The position numbers and the translations under genes were made by a program. Positions 28,935 through 35,602 of a stretch of 35,602 nucleotides of DNA are shown here, one piece after another. The stretch's first letter is position 1. Every line of letters begins with the position of its first letter. The stretch lies in assembly GCA_016742255.1 (NCBI GenBank), contig JACVCB010000033.1:1-35602 (forward strand), given 5' to 3'. Source of the DNA: Leptospira sp. (lineage in GTDB: Bacteria; Spirochaetota; Leptospiria; Leptospirales; Leptospiraceae). A model generated the notes under the pieces. The model did no database searches and was not told where the DNA came from. It was given only the letters and a program-made list of their open reading frames with translations.

Positions 28935-29761
28935 ACCCATCTCCCTTTTTTACAATCGAAAGAAGAAAAAATATTGCGATTCTTTGGCTGAACCGTCCTG
29001 AAAAAAGAAATGCGATGAATTGGCCTTTCTGGCGTGACCTTCCAGATATGGTAGCAGAGATTGATGCAGATCCGAAAATTCACTGTTTTGTGATCGCAGG
29101 GAAAGGAAAATCCTTTTCAACAGGCCTTGACTTGGAAGAATTTTTCCAAGATTTCAAACCGGTTGTACAAGGTGAACTTGCTGATGGTAGGGAAAAACTT
29201 TACCAGCTCATCCTTAACATGCAAAAAGGAATTAATGCAGTTTATAATTCAAAAAAACCTTCCATTGCACTTGTACAAAAACATTGTATCGGTGGTGGAC
29301 TGGACTTAGTTTCTGCATGTGACATTCGTTATGCGTCTGAAGATGCCTTATTTTCCTTACGGGAATCGAAAGTCGCTATCGTTGCGGATATGGGTTCCTT
29401 ACAAAGGCTTCCCCACCTGATTGGCAATGCCCACACAAGAGAACTTGCCCTGACGGGAAAAGACATCACAGCAACAGAAGCTTTCCAAATGGGGCTTGTG
29501 ACTAAGGTCACTAAAGATTTTGACAGTTTGCTCGTAGAAGGATTAAAAACTGCCGAAGAAATTTCTGAAAACCCTACGATTGTGATTCGTGGTGTCAAAC
29601 AAGTGCTAAACCATGGAATTGGCAAAACAATCGAAGAAGGTTTGGATTACGTGGCAGTTTGGAATGCCAGTATGCTCGATTCCAAAGATTTCAGAAGTGC
29701 CATTAGTGGGTTTATGGAACGAAAACGCCCATTATTCAATCCAGAAACCCGGATCGACTAA
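28931..29761 (+). CDS. Crotonase, delta(3,5)-delta(2,4)-dienoyl-CoA isomerase type
   Basis: Enoyl-CoA hydratase/isomerase-fold protein of 276 residues. [13 protein letters not shown] and [16 protein letters not shown] form the CoA oxyanion-hole regions. Three acidic residues match the mammalian ECH1 catalytic set in both identity and spacing: Asp125 (GGGLD), Glu145 (RESKV) and Asp153 (VADMG), followed by [11 protein letters not shown] as in ECH1. This favours a role in breaking down fatty acids with odd-position double bonds rather than plain hydration. The ATG overlaps the lgt stop by four bases; AAGGAAG lies about 11 bases upstream. The link to lgt is positional; no other beta-oxidation gene is here. 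Confidence 0.86.
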   Translation: MNPSPFFTIERRKNIAILWLNRPEKRNAMNWPFWRDLPDMVAEIDADPKIHCFVIAGKGKSFSTGLDLEEFFQDFKPVVQGELADGREKLYQLILNMQKGINAVYNSKKPSIALVQKHCIGGGLDLVSACDIRYASEDALFSLRESKVAIVADMGSLQRLPHLIGNAHTRELALTGKDITATEAFQMGLVTKVTKDFDSLLVEGLKTAEEISENPTIVIRGVKQVLNHGIGKTIEEGLDYVAVWNASMLDSKDFRSAISGFMERKRPLFNPETRID

Positions 29762-29777
29762 TGTTTCTGAAAATCAC

Positions 29778-29933
29778 TTAACAATAGATGTCGAGTAACC
29801 TTTCACTATTTGTCACAGGACCCAGTTTTTCTTCCACAGCCAACTTCATGAGTTTCTCAGTCAGTTGGTTTTGTGCCTGGAAAATTTCCTTTGGCAAATT
29901 GATAATTGGATTGATAGGTGTAGATGGAACCAT
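29778..29933 (-). CDS. Small 51-residue protein of unknown function
   Basis: A short gene with excellent start signals: AAAGGAGG (29948-29941) lies seven bases before the ATG at 29933. The product begins MVPSTPINPIINLPKEIF and is predicted to be mainly one amphipathic helix (KEIFQAQNQLTEKLMKLAVEEK) followed by a short tail ending LLDIYC. It has no signal peptide or membrane helix. The pattern Gln-Ala-Gln then Leu-Met-Lys then Glu-Glu faintly recalls short YjfB-type motility-associated proteins, but I would not name it. It is convergent with the crotonase (16 bases apart) and divergent from the TPR gene. Confidence 0.72.
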   Translation of the reverse strand: MVPSTPINPIINLPKEIFQAQNQLTEKLMKLAVEEKLGPVTNSERLLDIYC

Positions 29934-30012
29934 GAGTGGACCTCCTTTTACAATCTTTACTCCCTATTCTACCCATCGACGAATCCGTGATTTCCTGAAG
30001 TAAAAAATTTTG

Positions 30013-30864
30013 ATGAATCCTTTTTTTTCTCTGATCCGTGAAGCAAAACAATTGGAAGAGGAAAAGGATTTTACCCGGGCTTTCAATTTGTATGCACAGA
30101 GTGAAGCCTATACAAAAGACGAATCTGCACTCATTAAAATCAAAGCGAAAAAAGCTTGGTGTTTGTATTCGGTTGGTAATCCTAAAGAAACTGAAACTGT
30201 CTTCCAAGACATCATCCAAAACTATCCATCACACCCCTTAAGTATTACCGTTTACTCTCGTTATCTCATTAAATTAAAAAAATTTAAATCTGCAAAGGTA
30301 TTACTCCAAAAAAGTATCCTTCAATTCCCTTCTTACCTGGAAAACTATCTTCTACTTGCTTCCTTGTTAAAAGATATGGAACGTTCCGAAGAAGCGATCG
30401 AAGTTTTAAAACAAGCTTTGTCCCAAGAAAATCTGAGTAATGGCCGTGGGATTGATCGAAAAGACATCTGGGCAGAACTTGGCTCTTTGTATTTTTCAAG
30501 AGGAGACTTCAACTCTGCCCTTGCCTCTTTAAAAAAATCCCTAAAAATGGTGGAACCAGAAGAATTCCTTCATTACGACTTACTCGCGTTATGTTACTTG
30601 GATGCAGAAGATCCAGAAAATGCTCTCTCATCCATACGCACCCATATCGAATATTGTAAGGAAATTGATCCTGAAACACTCATCATTTTAGCAAGAGCCC
30701 ATTGCCGATTGGGAAAATTGGAGGAAGCTGCCAATAATCTCATCCAGGCGTATTCCATTGAAGATTCTTTATACCTAAAAGCAGCTGACTTTATCGATTT
30801 TGCACCACTCCTTCGGAATGGTTTTTTTACTACCTTGGAGAACATTGAATGGGAAGAGCCATAA
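30013..30864 (+). CDS. Tetratricopeptide-repeat protein
   Basis: Cytosolic 283-residue protein made almost wholly of helical TPR-like repeats. Clear units include ARAFNLYAQSEAYTKDES-type segments near 20-40, ESYLLLASLLKDMERSEEAIEVLKQAL near 115-140 and WAELGSLYFSRGDFNSALASLKKSL near 155-180, each with the W/L-G-Y-A-F-A spacing. It is a scaffold for protein binding; the partner is unknown. I chose the ATG at 30013, one codon after a TTG; there is no good binding site. It overlaps the helicase start by 16 bases, so the pair is co-translated. Confidence 0.86.
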   Translation: MNPFFSLIREAKQLEEEKDFTRAFNLYAQSEAYTKDESALIKIKAKKAWCLYSVGNPKETETVFQDIIQNYPSHPLSITVYSRYLIKLKKFKSAKVLLQKSILQFPSYLENYLLLASLLKDMERSEEAIEVLKQALSQENLSNGRGIDRKDIWAELGSLYFSRGDFNSALASLKKSLKMVEPEEFLHYDLLALCYLDAEDPENALSSIRTHIEYCKEIDPETLIILARAHCRLGKLEEAANNLIQAYSIEDSLYLKAADFIDFAPLLRNGFFTTLENIEWEEP

Positions 30865-32675
30865 AACAAACGTTTGGTTCATTAGAAGAAGAATTAAATT
30901 TCGTAGAACAAATTTTAACGAAGGAACGTGAGGAAGAACGAAATCTTTTTTTAGAAAAGGATTCGGAATCCCAAACAATTAAAGTCGCAACATTTGTTGA
31001 TATTCGCTTTGTTGTTGGAAATACTTGGAGAGCAGAATTCCAAGTGAATCTATCTAACAAATCGAAACTTTGGATCAAACCTGGTGTTCCTGTCCTCTTA
31101 CAAAACCAAACAGAATCCATTTATGGAAATATCTACCAATGGAATGAAACAAAACTCATCATCCAAGTCCGTGGTGATTATGAATGGGAAGGAGAAGAGT
31201 ATCAAATTCGCAAATGGTTTCCAGAATCCACCTATGATTTATATAACGAAATCATACAAAAAGTAAAACTGACAAAAGAATCGGAATCGTACCAAAAACT
31301 CAAATGGATTTTAGGTTATAGTTTGGGAGATAAACCGACTCCACCAAAAAAAACAATGGAACTTTCCCCGATCGAAAGAATTTTTTCTCTAATTGATTAT
31401 GGAATGGTTTTTGGACCACCAGGTACGGGAAAAACCACCTTACTCATGCAAGCTGTTGTAGAGATCCAAAAGAGAAAGGAATCCGTTTTAACTCTTTGTC
31501 CAACGAATTTTGCTTGTGATTATATTGTTGAGCTTGCGATCCAAAAAGGCATTCGAGTGATTCGAATGGGGAATTCAACAAAAATCAAAGAGAATGTCCT
31601 TCCTTATCACCTGGACCATCTCATCCAGACCCATCCCGATCAAAAACAAATCCAAAACTGGCAAACGGAACTACGAGTACTCCAAAAGAAAATCAACTCT
31701 TGGAAACGAAATTTTGGAAAGGAAGAAAGAGAAGAACGTTACCAACAGAAAAAAGAAGCGAAGTTCTTATTAAAAACTATCCGTGATGCGGAAACAAATA
31801 TTCGAACCAGGTTACTGGATGCAAGTGAGCTCATCGTCTCTACCTTTGCTGGTTTTGGAAACGAATTCAAAAAAGGAAGAAACTTTGAATATGTGTTTGT
31901 GGATGAAGCCACACAAAGTGTAGATCCTGGTTGTTATATGGCACTTTTCTCCGGCAAAAAAACATTTTTCTTTGGAGATCCAAAACAACTAGGTGTCAAC
32001 TATTCCTTACCAGAACATGAATCCATTCCTAGTTTTCTAGAAAAAGTAATCGGTAACGATTCAGGAGAACGAACGATCTTTTTAGAAAAACAATTTCGTA
32101 TGAAAAAAGAAATCCTTGGTTTCCCGAACCAGACCTATTATGGGAACCAAGTTTTCACACATCCAGACCTTCAGTTCCAAAACATAGAAGTGATGACTGA
32201 GATTTTTGGATCCGATTCTGCCATTCTATGGATTGATACCGCAGGAAGTGATACGATAGAAGAAACAGATGGTGAGGAACTCAGTTTCATCAATGAAACT
32301 GAAATCACACTGATTGAATCACTTATGGAAAAAGGTTTACCCAAAGATTTCACAACCATCATTTCACCTTACAGAGGACAGGTGGAAAGACTCATCCAAA
32401 GAGCAAATGGAAGGTGGTATACGCAAACCATTGATTCTTTCCAAGGAAGAGAGTCTGAGATAGTGATTCTTAGTTTGGTACGTTCTAACCCTGATGGTGA
32501 AATTGGTTTTTTAATGAACCCAAAACGATTGAATGTGGCACTCACTCGTGCCAAGTCCCATTTGATTCTCATAGGCGATTCGACAACTCTTTGTGGACAC
32601 AAGGAGTTCCAAGAATTATACAATTACATCGAAAACAATGGAGAAATTCGTTCCATTTATGAATTCATGGAATGA
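30849..32675 (+). CDS. Superfamily 1 DNA/RNA helicase (IGHMBP2/DNA2-like)
   Basis: Cytosolic 608-residue protein. An N-terminal beta domain (about 35-130) precedes the two RecA-like domains. Walker A is GPPGTGKTT near 188; motif Ia is LCPTNFACDYI; Walker B is VFVDEATQ near 352; GDPKQLG, EKQFRMKKEI, IDSFQGRESEIVILSLVRSN and LNVALTRAK complete the set. A charged coiled-coil insert of about 75 residues (265-330) sits between motifs Ia and II, as in the SF1B Upf1/IGHMBP2 group. Substrate and direction cannot be read from sequence. The ATG lies inside the TPR gene with GGAG eight bases before it. Confidence 0.93.
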   Translation: MGRAIKQTFGSLEEELNFVEQILTKEREEERNLFLEKDSESQTIKVATFVDIRFVVGNTWRAEFQVNLSNKSKLWIKPGVPVLLQNQTESIYGNIYQWNETKLIIQVRGDYEWEGEEYQIRKWFPESTYDLYNEIIQKVKLTKESESYQKLKWILGYSLGDKPTPPKKTMELSPIERIFSLIDYGMVFGPPGTGKTTLLMQAVVEIQKRKESVLTLCPTNFACDYIVELAIQKGIRVIRMGNSTKIKENVLPYHLDHLIQTHPDQKQIQNWQTELRVLQKKINSWKRNFGKEEREERYQQKKEAKFLLKTIRDAETNIRTRLLDASELIVSTFAGFGNEFKKGRNFEYVFVDEATQSVDPGCYMALFSGKKTFFFGDPKQLGVNYSLPEHESIPSFLEKVIGNDSGERTIFLEKQFRMKKEILGFPNQTYYGNQVFTHPDLQFQNIEVMTEIFGSDSAILWIDTAGSDTIEETDGEELSFINETEITLIESLMEKGLPKDFTTIISPYRGQVERLIQRANGRWYTQTIDSFQGRESEIVILSLVRSNPDGEIGFLMNPKRLNVALTRAKSHLILIGDSTTLCGHKEFQELYNYIENNGEIRSIYEFME

Positions 32676-32690
32676 ACCTTTATTTTGATC

Positions 32691-33344
32691 TTACAAAACT
32701 ACCCATTTAGGTTCATCCAGTGTATAAAGAAGTTTGAAGGCACCATCCGAACCAGGCGGAATTTCTTTGATCGGTTCAAAATCAAAATCTGTCGTTTCAT
32801 CAGCATTTTCTTTGACAGCACTTGTCACAAGAATCTCCCAAGCTTTGGCAGTATCCTCCCCTAGTTTGGATGCAGCATTCACTTCAGCACCAAACACATC
32901 AGTATCCCCTATTTTTAAAATTTTTCCATAACCAAGACCCACACAGAGAAGGATCTGTTCTTCTGCAATTCTTCCTTCATTATATCGTTTGCATGCTTTT
33001 TGCATATGGATCGCACATTGGATCGCCTTGTTGGTATTACGAAAGAGCACCATAAGGCTATCCCCTTCATCCTTCATCAGGATACCATCATACTCATCTA
33101 AGACTGGAATGAGAATTCGTTGTGATTCATAGATGGTTTGTAAAAAATGAATGATTCCAAATTTTGCGACTCCTCTAGAAAAACCAGATAGGTCAGTAAA
33201 CATCACACACCAAGTTTCTCCAAATAAATCCCAAATTCGTTTATCAATGATTTCATGATTGGAACCTTCCGTCAGGCGTTCTTCTAAAAGTTTTTCCAAT
33301 CGTTCTTCTGAGGCGGAGGTAGCAATGGTGCGTTTTTGTCCCAT
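32691..33344 (-). CDS. Class III adenylate/guanylate cyclase-domain protein with altered active site
   Basis: A 217-residue soluble protein that is mostly one cyclase homology domain. Metal-binding Asp51 (FTDLSGFS) and Asp95 are present, as are the purine-reading Lys91 (KDEGDS) and Asp149 (DVFG). Asn156 is present, but the transition-state Arg four residues on is Lys160 (VNAASKLGE). The catalytic status is therefore uncertain. A further ORF start at 33443 would overlap TetR; I chose ATG 33344, 31 bases after the TetR stop. The N-terminal 35 residues form a charged helix typical of cyclase linkers. It follows the TetR gene on the same strand and converges on the helicase. Confidence 0.82.
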   Translation of the reverse strand: MGQKRTIATSASEERLEKLLEERLTEGSNHEIIDKRIWDLFGETWCVMFTDLSGFSRGVAKFGIIHFLQTIYESQRILIPVLDEYDGILMKDEGDSLMVLFRNTNKAIQCAIHMQKACKRYNEGRIAEEQILLCVGLGYGKILKIGDTDVFGAEVNAASKLGEDTAKAWEILVTSAVKENADETTDFDFEPIKEIPPGSDGAFKLLYTLDEPKWVVL

Positions 33345-33375
33345 GTGATTGAGTATAACCCCATTTAGTGGAATG

Positions 33376-33969
33376 TCAATGGCAATGCGATTGTAGATGG
33401 TCGCGAAACGAAAGATATAAAGAATCGTAGACTTTGCGATCATTCATTACTTTACCCATTGCGAAGGTAGCTTCTTGGAAGGTTACAATAAATTCCGCGA
33501 GTTTAAGTGTATCTGTTTTTGGTTTTAGGATTTTTTTCTTTCGGGCAATATCCAAGTAAGTTTTGGTGTTCTGAATCCAATTGGACAAAAGTTCCTTTGC
33601 TTTTTTTTGGAACTCAGGATCAATCGAAGACATTTCTTGCCCTAAATTATTCAGAGGACATCCCCTCGAAACAAATTCATCTGGCCATTCATCAAAAGTT
33701 TTTTTAAATGTATGAATGATTCCTTCGACTGGATTATCATATTGTTCCAAAGGCAATATCCAACGATCCAAAATTCCTTTGGATAAAAACTCATCAATGA
33801 TGGCATAACCAACATGATTCTTTGTAGGAAAGTGGTAAAAAAAGGCACCGATGGTTAAATTTGCTGAAAGTGCAATTTCACGAACACCCACGCCTTGAAA
33901 TCCGTTTTGGTAAATCAGTGCAAATGCAGACTCTATGATCAGTCTACGAGTTTCCTCTTGTTTCCCCAT
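33376..33969 (-). CDS. TetR/AcrR family transcriptional regulator
   Basis: A 197-residue DNA-binding repressor. The N-terminal three-helix HTH is clear: TRRLIIESAFALIYQNGFQG, VREIALSANLTIGAFFYHFPTKNHV. The C-terminal ligand domain includes FVSRGCPLNNLGQEMSSIDP, with one cysteine. The ligand is not predictable. The gene diverges from the DoxX-like gene across a 182-base gap with a long palindrome at 34097-34116, about 130 bases from this start. It is followed by the cyclase gene on the same strand, 31 bases on. Confidence 0.92.
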   Translation of the reverse strand: MGKQEETRRLIIESAFALIYQNGFQGVGVREIALSANLTIGAFFYHFPTKNHVGYAIIDEFLSKGILDRWILPLEQYDNPVEGIIHTFKKTFDEWPDEFVSRGCPLNNLGQEMSSIDPEFQKKAKELLSNWIQNTKTYLDIARKKKILKPKTDTLKLAEFIVTFQEATFAMGKVMNDRKVYDSLYLSFRDHLQSHCH

Positions 33970-34091
33970 CCTTCACTTGTTCCTTCATCTCCTATAAAAC
34001 AAACACTTACACAAAAGAGAATACCAATTTGCCCCGAAATCGAGGCCACTCCACGTTCAATCAATTCAGTTGGTTATCCATCTAAATTTTA

Positions 34092-34116
34092 TTGACAACA
34101 TATCAATTGATATGTT
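34092..34116 (+). promoter_or_regulatory. -35 box and 20-base perfect palindrome before the DoxX-like gene
   Basis: TTGACA at 34092-34097 is a consensus -35 hexamer. Starting at its last base, AACATATCAA and TTGATATGTT (34097-34116) form a perfect 20-base palindrome. A T-rich -10 candidate (TTTTTA/TTTTAT, about 34115-34121) is 17-18 bases from the -35. The layout is that of a repressor operator. The adjacent TetR is the simplest candidate, but the ATCAA-TTGAT arms would also suit an ArsR or MarR protein. Confidence 0.75.
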
Positions 34117-34151
34117 TTTATTGCAAGAACGTTTTTCAAGCAGGTGATGTT

Positions 34152-34544
34152 ATGAACGAAATTAACCAATCCCCAACCTACCTTTGGGTGGGACGAATTC
34201 TAAGTGGCCTAGTAATCGCATTTTTACTCTTCGATGCATGCGGAAAATTAGCTAAAATTGATCCAGTGTTAAAAAGTATGGAGGAACTGGGACTACCTGC
34301 CCAAAGTGCAATGACGATCGGAATCATTCTGTTGGTGATCACTGTTTTGTATGCCATACCGCAAACTGCCGCGCTCGGAGCTCTCTTACTCACTGGATAT
34401 TTAGGTGGTGCTGTTGCCATCCACGTTCGTGTGGAAAATCCACTTTTTAGCCACACCTTATTTCCCGTTTATATAGGAATTCTCCTTTGGGCAGGCCTTG
34501 CCTTACGTAACCCAAAAGTAAAAAACCTATTCTGGAATTTCTAG
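34152..34544 (+). CDS. DoxX-like family membrane protein (DoxX_2)
   Basis: A 130-residue protein with four predicted helices. LWVGRILSGLVIAFLLFDACGKL at the start, AIPQTAALGALLLTGYLGGAVAIHVR and NPLFSHTLFPVYIGILLWAGLALR closely follow the DoxX_2 pattern (given here in parts). Its function in any bacterium is poorly defined. The start is the ATG at 34152, preceded by AGGTGA at 34142-34147; an ATG-less extension to 34092 would place translation inside the promoter and is rejected. It is divergent from TetR and preceded by the palindrome at 34097-34116. Confidence 0.9.
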   Translation: MNEINQSPTYLWVGRILSGLVIAFLLFDACGKLAKIDPVLKSMEELGLPAQSAMTIGIILLVITVLYAIPQTAALGALLLTGYLGGAVAIHVRVENPLFSHTLFPVYIGILLWAGLALRNPKVKNLFWNF

Positions 34545-34635
34545 AACAATCAATACAGAATTATAGGCAAACATATACTAAGTATTAAAACAATTGTTTA
34601 CCGATTCGATGTTTATGTTACCGAATTAACTTGGA

Positions 34636-34666
34636 TCAACTGTTATGACCATCACATAACGGTTGA
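34636..34666. repeat. 12-bp inverted repeat between convergent genes
   Basis: TCAACTGTTATG (34636-34647) and CATAACGGTTGA (34655-34666) form a 12-bp stem, with one G-T pair, around a 7-base loop. It lies in the 154-base gap between the DoxX-like gene and the next minus-strand gene, so it could end either transcript, but no T-run follows on either side. A separate palindrome, AAACAATTGTTT, lies at 34588-34599. Otherwise the gap looks empty. Confidence 0.55.
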
Positions 34667-34698
34667 AGAAATCAAATCATTTCATTCATTTATATTCC

Positions 34699-35268
34699 TT
34701 AACCGTTCAAATTTAGAATTTTAATGGTTAGTGGTACCATTAAAATCGAAATTCCAATATAAATAGAAACACGTATATAATTCCAAATCACCCATTTCTT
34801 AATATCACTGAATACTTTGATTGAATGTTTATCGATTGTATTTGCCATCGATTGGAACCAAATGATTTTATTTGCGAAATAAATGATAGTCCAAGCTCTC
34901 ACTCCTATATGAAGGATAAAAAGTAGGAATAAATTGTTACCAATCCCATCTATTTGGTAACAAAATATAAGTGATACTAAGAAGATAATTTCGTGTAATG
35001 AATGAAACAAAATCCAAAAGTATTTTAAATCTGCAGACTTATACTCTGTATTCAGTAAACCCAAATCAGGAACAGTTCCATTAGCCCAACGTGGTACAAA
35101 AACAATTGTTTCAAAAATTTGAGCTCCATTCATTAAAAAATAGATTAGTAGATTTAATAATAAAGTATACTTTGCAATTGATAGAGAATGGTGGGAAACA
35201 AAATTGGTTACATCTGAAAGTCCAAACGTTGATGCAAACACAAAACAATTTTCTACTATCATATTCAT
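34699..35268 (-). CDS. Unnamed membrane protein with four to five helices
   Basis: I do not recognise a family. The 189-residue protein has hydrophobic segments near 33-55, 83-105, 110-130 and 160-183. A conserved-looking loop, NGAQIFETIVFVPRWANG, follows the first. A long polar stretch (NTIDKHSIKVFSDIKK) precedes the last helix. There is no signal peptide. The ATG overlaps the stop of the upstream MarR gene in ATGA, so the two are translationally coupled, and this is the likely target or partner of that regulator. Low GC and an abundance of Ile and Asn relative to the housekeeping genes hint at a more recent arrival, but this is weak. Confidence 0.8.
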   Translation of the reverse strand: MNMIVENCFVFASTFGLSDVTNFVSHHSLSIAKYTLLLNLLIYFLMNGAQIFETIVFVPRWANGTVPDLGLLNTEYKSADLKYFWILFHSLHEIIFLVSLIFCYQIDGIGNNLFLLFILHIGVRAWTIIYFANKIIWFQSMANTIDKHSIKVFSDIKKWVIWNYIRVSIYIGISILMVPLTIKILNLNG

Positions 35269-35602
35269 ATCCCATTCGTATCCTTTAAATTTTTTGAAAC
35301 TTTTTCCATTATCTTGATTGCAGATTCGAAATAACGATGGACGACTTCTATCTCAAGACTTGAAAAACTAGAAATCAATTTGTCCGTTTCTTTTTGTAAT
35401 TTATTAAAAATTGGTGAAAACAGTTGGTTTGCCTTCTCCAAATTTGGAACAATGAAAACCTTCCGTCTATCAGTTTGTAAAAATTTCCTTTTTACGAGTT
35501 TACTCTTCTCCAATCGATCAATGACTCCAGTGATCGCCCCAGTAGTAAGCCCAGATAATTTTGCCAGTTCCCCTGCAGTCATCTCTCCATTTTCTAGTAG
35601 GT
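35265..35602 (-). CDS. MarR family transcriptional regulator, N-terminus cut by the window
   Basis: The frame is open to the window edge, so the protein starts beyond 35602; the ATG at 35582 is internal. The visible 112 residues hold the winged helix: GELAKLSGLTTGAITGVIDRLE (recognition helix region) and KRKFLQTDRRKVFI (the wing, with the family DRR). A C-terminal helical dimerisation region follows. It ends four bases inside the membrane protein gene. The effector is unknown. Confidence 0.9.
   Translation of the reverse strand, partial: LLENGEMTAGELAKLSGLTTGAITGVIDRLEKSKLVKRKFLQTDRRKVFIVPNLEKANQLFSPIFNKLQKETDKLISSFSSLEIEVVHRYFESAIKIMEKVSKNLKDTNGI

Noticed and set aside
29788..30003. 71-residue plus-strand open frame between the crotonase and TPR genes
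   Set aside because: It has no binding site and is the reverse of the short minus-strand gene, which has a much better start signal.
29857..30219. 120-residue minus-strand open frame
   Set aside because: It runs mostly antisense to the TPR gene and in a different frame from the small gene.
34588..35111. AAACAATTGTTT occurring twice (34588-34599 and 35100-35111) as a paired MarR site
   Set aside because: The second copy is inside the coding sequence of the membrane protein and the 12-base motif can arise by chance in AT-rich DNA.

Overview
The window looks like chromosomal DNA of a Leptospira species, probably from the saprophytic side of the genus. The reasons are an AT-leaning composition, many TTG and GTG starts, and protein features typical of that genus: RibBA beside a STAS protein, a receiver-first histidine kinase, and an Lgt with the motif [14 protein letters not shown]. 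Genus is inferred from recalled protein similarity, not from a search. There is no phage, insertion sequence, CRISPR array, tRNA or rRNA, and no gene-free stretch longer than about 205 bases.

Layout. (1) 1-1252, plus strand: the 3' end of a prepilin peptidase gene, then pdxH. (2) 1278-3599: riboflavin genes ribBA and ribE on the minus strand, with a STAS-domain gene on the plus strand between them. (3) 2991-21443, minus strand: a long, tightly packed run. In transcription order it is an MFS transporter, alaS, yajQ, ftsK, a lolA-like gene, a rodZ-like gene, rimO, pgsA, trpD, yajC, an unnamed Sec-linked membrane protein, secD, secF, ribD and ribE. Several junctions overlap or are 0-3 bases apart, so much of it is probably one or a few operons. 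(4) 21467-22374: rplM-rpsI, closed by a clear intrinsic terminator. (5) 22453-26148: thiL (plus), then a receiver/histidine-kinase hybrid and pcnB (minus). (6) 26216-29761: an M23 peptidase, a DoxX gene (minus), lgt, and a dienoyl-CoA-isomerase-like crotonase. (7) 29778-35602, more accessory: a 51-codon gene with an ideal ribosome binding site, a TPR protein, an SF1 helicase, a class III cyclase, a TetR regulator, a second DoxX-like protein, a four-helix membrane protein and a MarR regulator cut by the window end.

How the genes work together. The minus-strand run joins membrane biogenesis (SecDF-YajC, PgsA, LolA, RodZ, FtsK) to translation (AlaRS, RimO, S9, L13) and cofactor or amino-acid synthesis (riboflavin, one tryptophan step). 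The right-hand part is regulatory. Two DoxX-family genes each have a TTGAC-type -35 box followed directly by a long palindrome. A TetR-cyclase pair diverges from one of them, and a MarR gene is translationally coupled to a membrane protein. The hybrid kinase mRNA may hide its own ribosome binding site in a hairpin.

I did not find an obviously new multi-gene system. The strongest leads are the unannotated 51-residue gene at 29778-29933, the hairpin over the ribosome binding site at 24607-24640, the two DoxX palindromes, the Sec-linked protein at 7788-8417, and a class III cyclase with Lys in place of its transition-state Arg.
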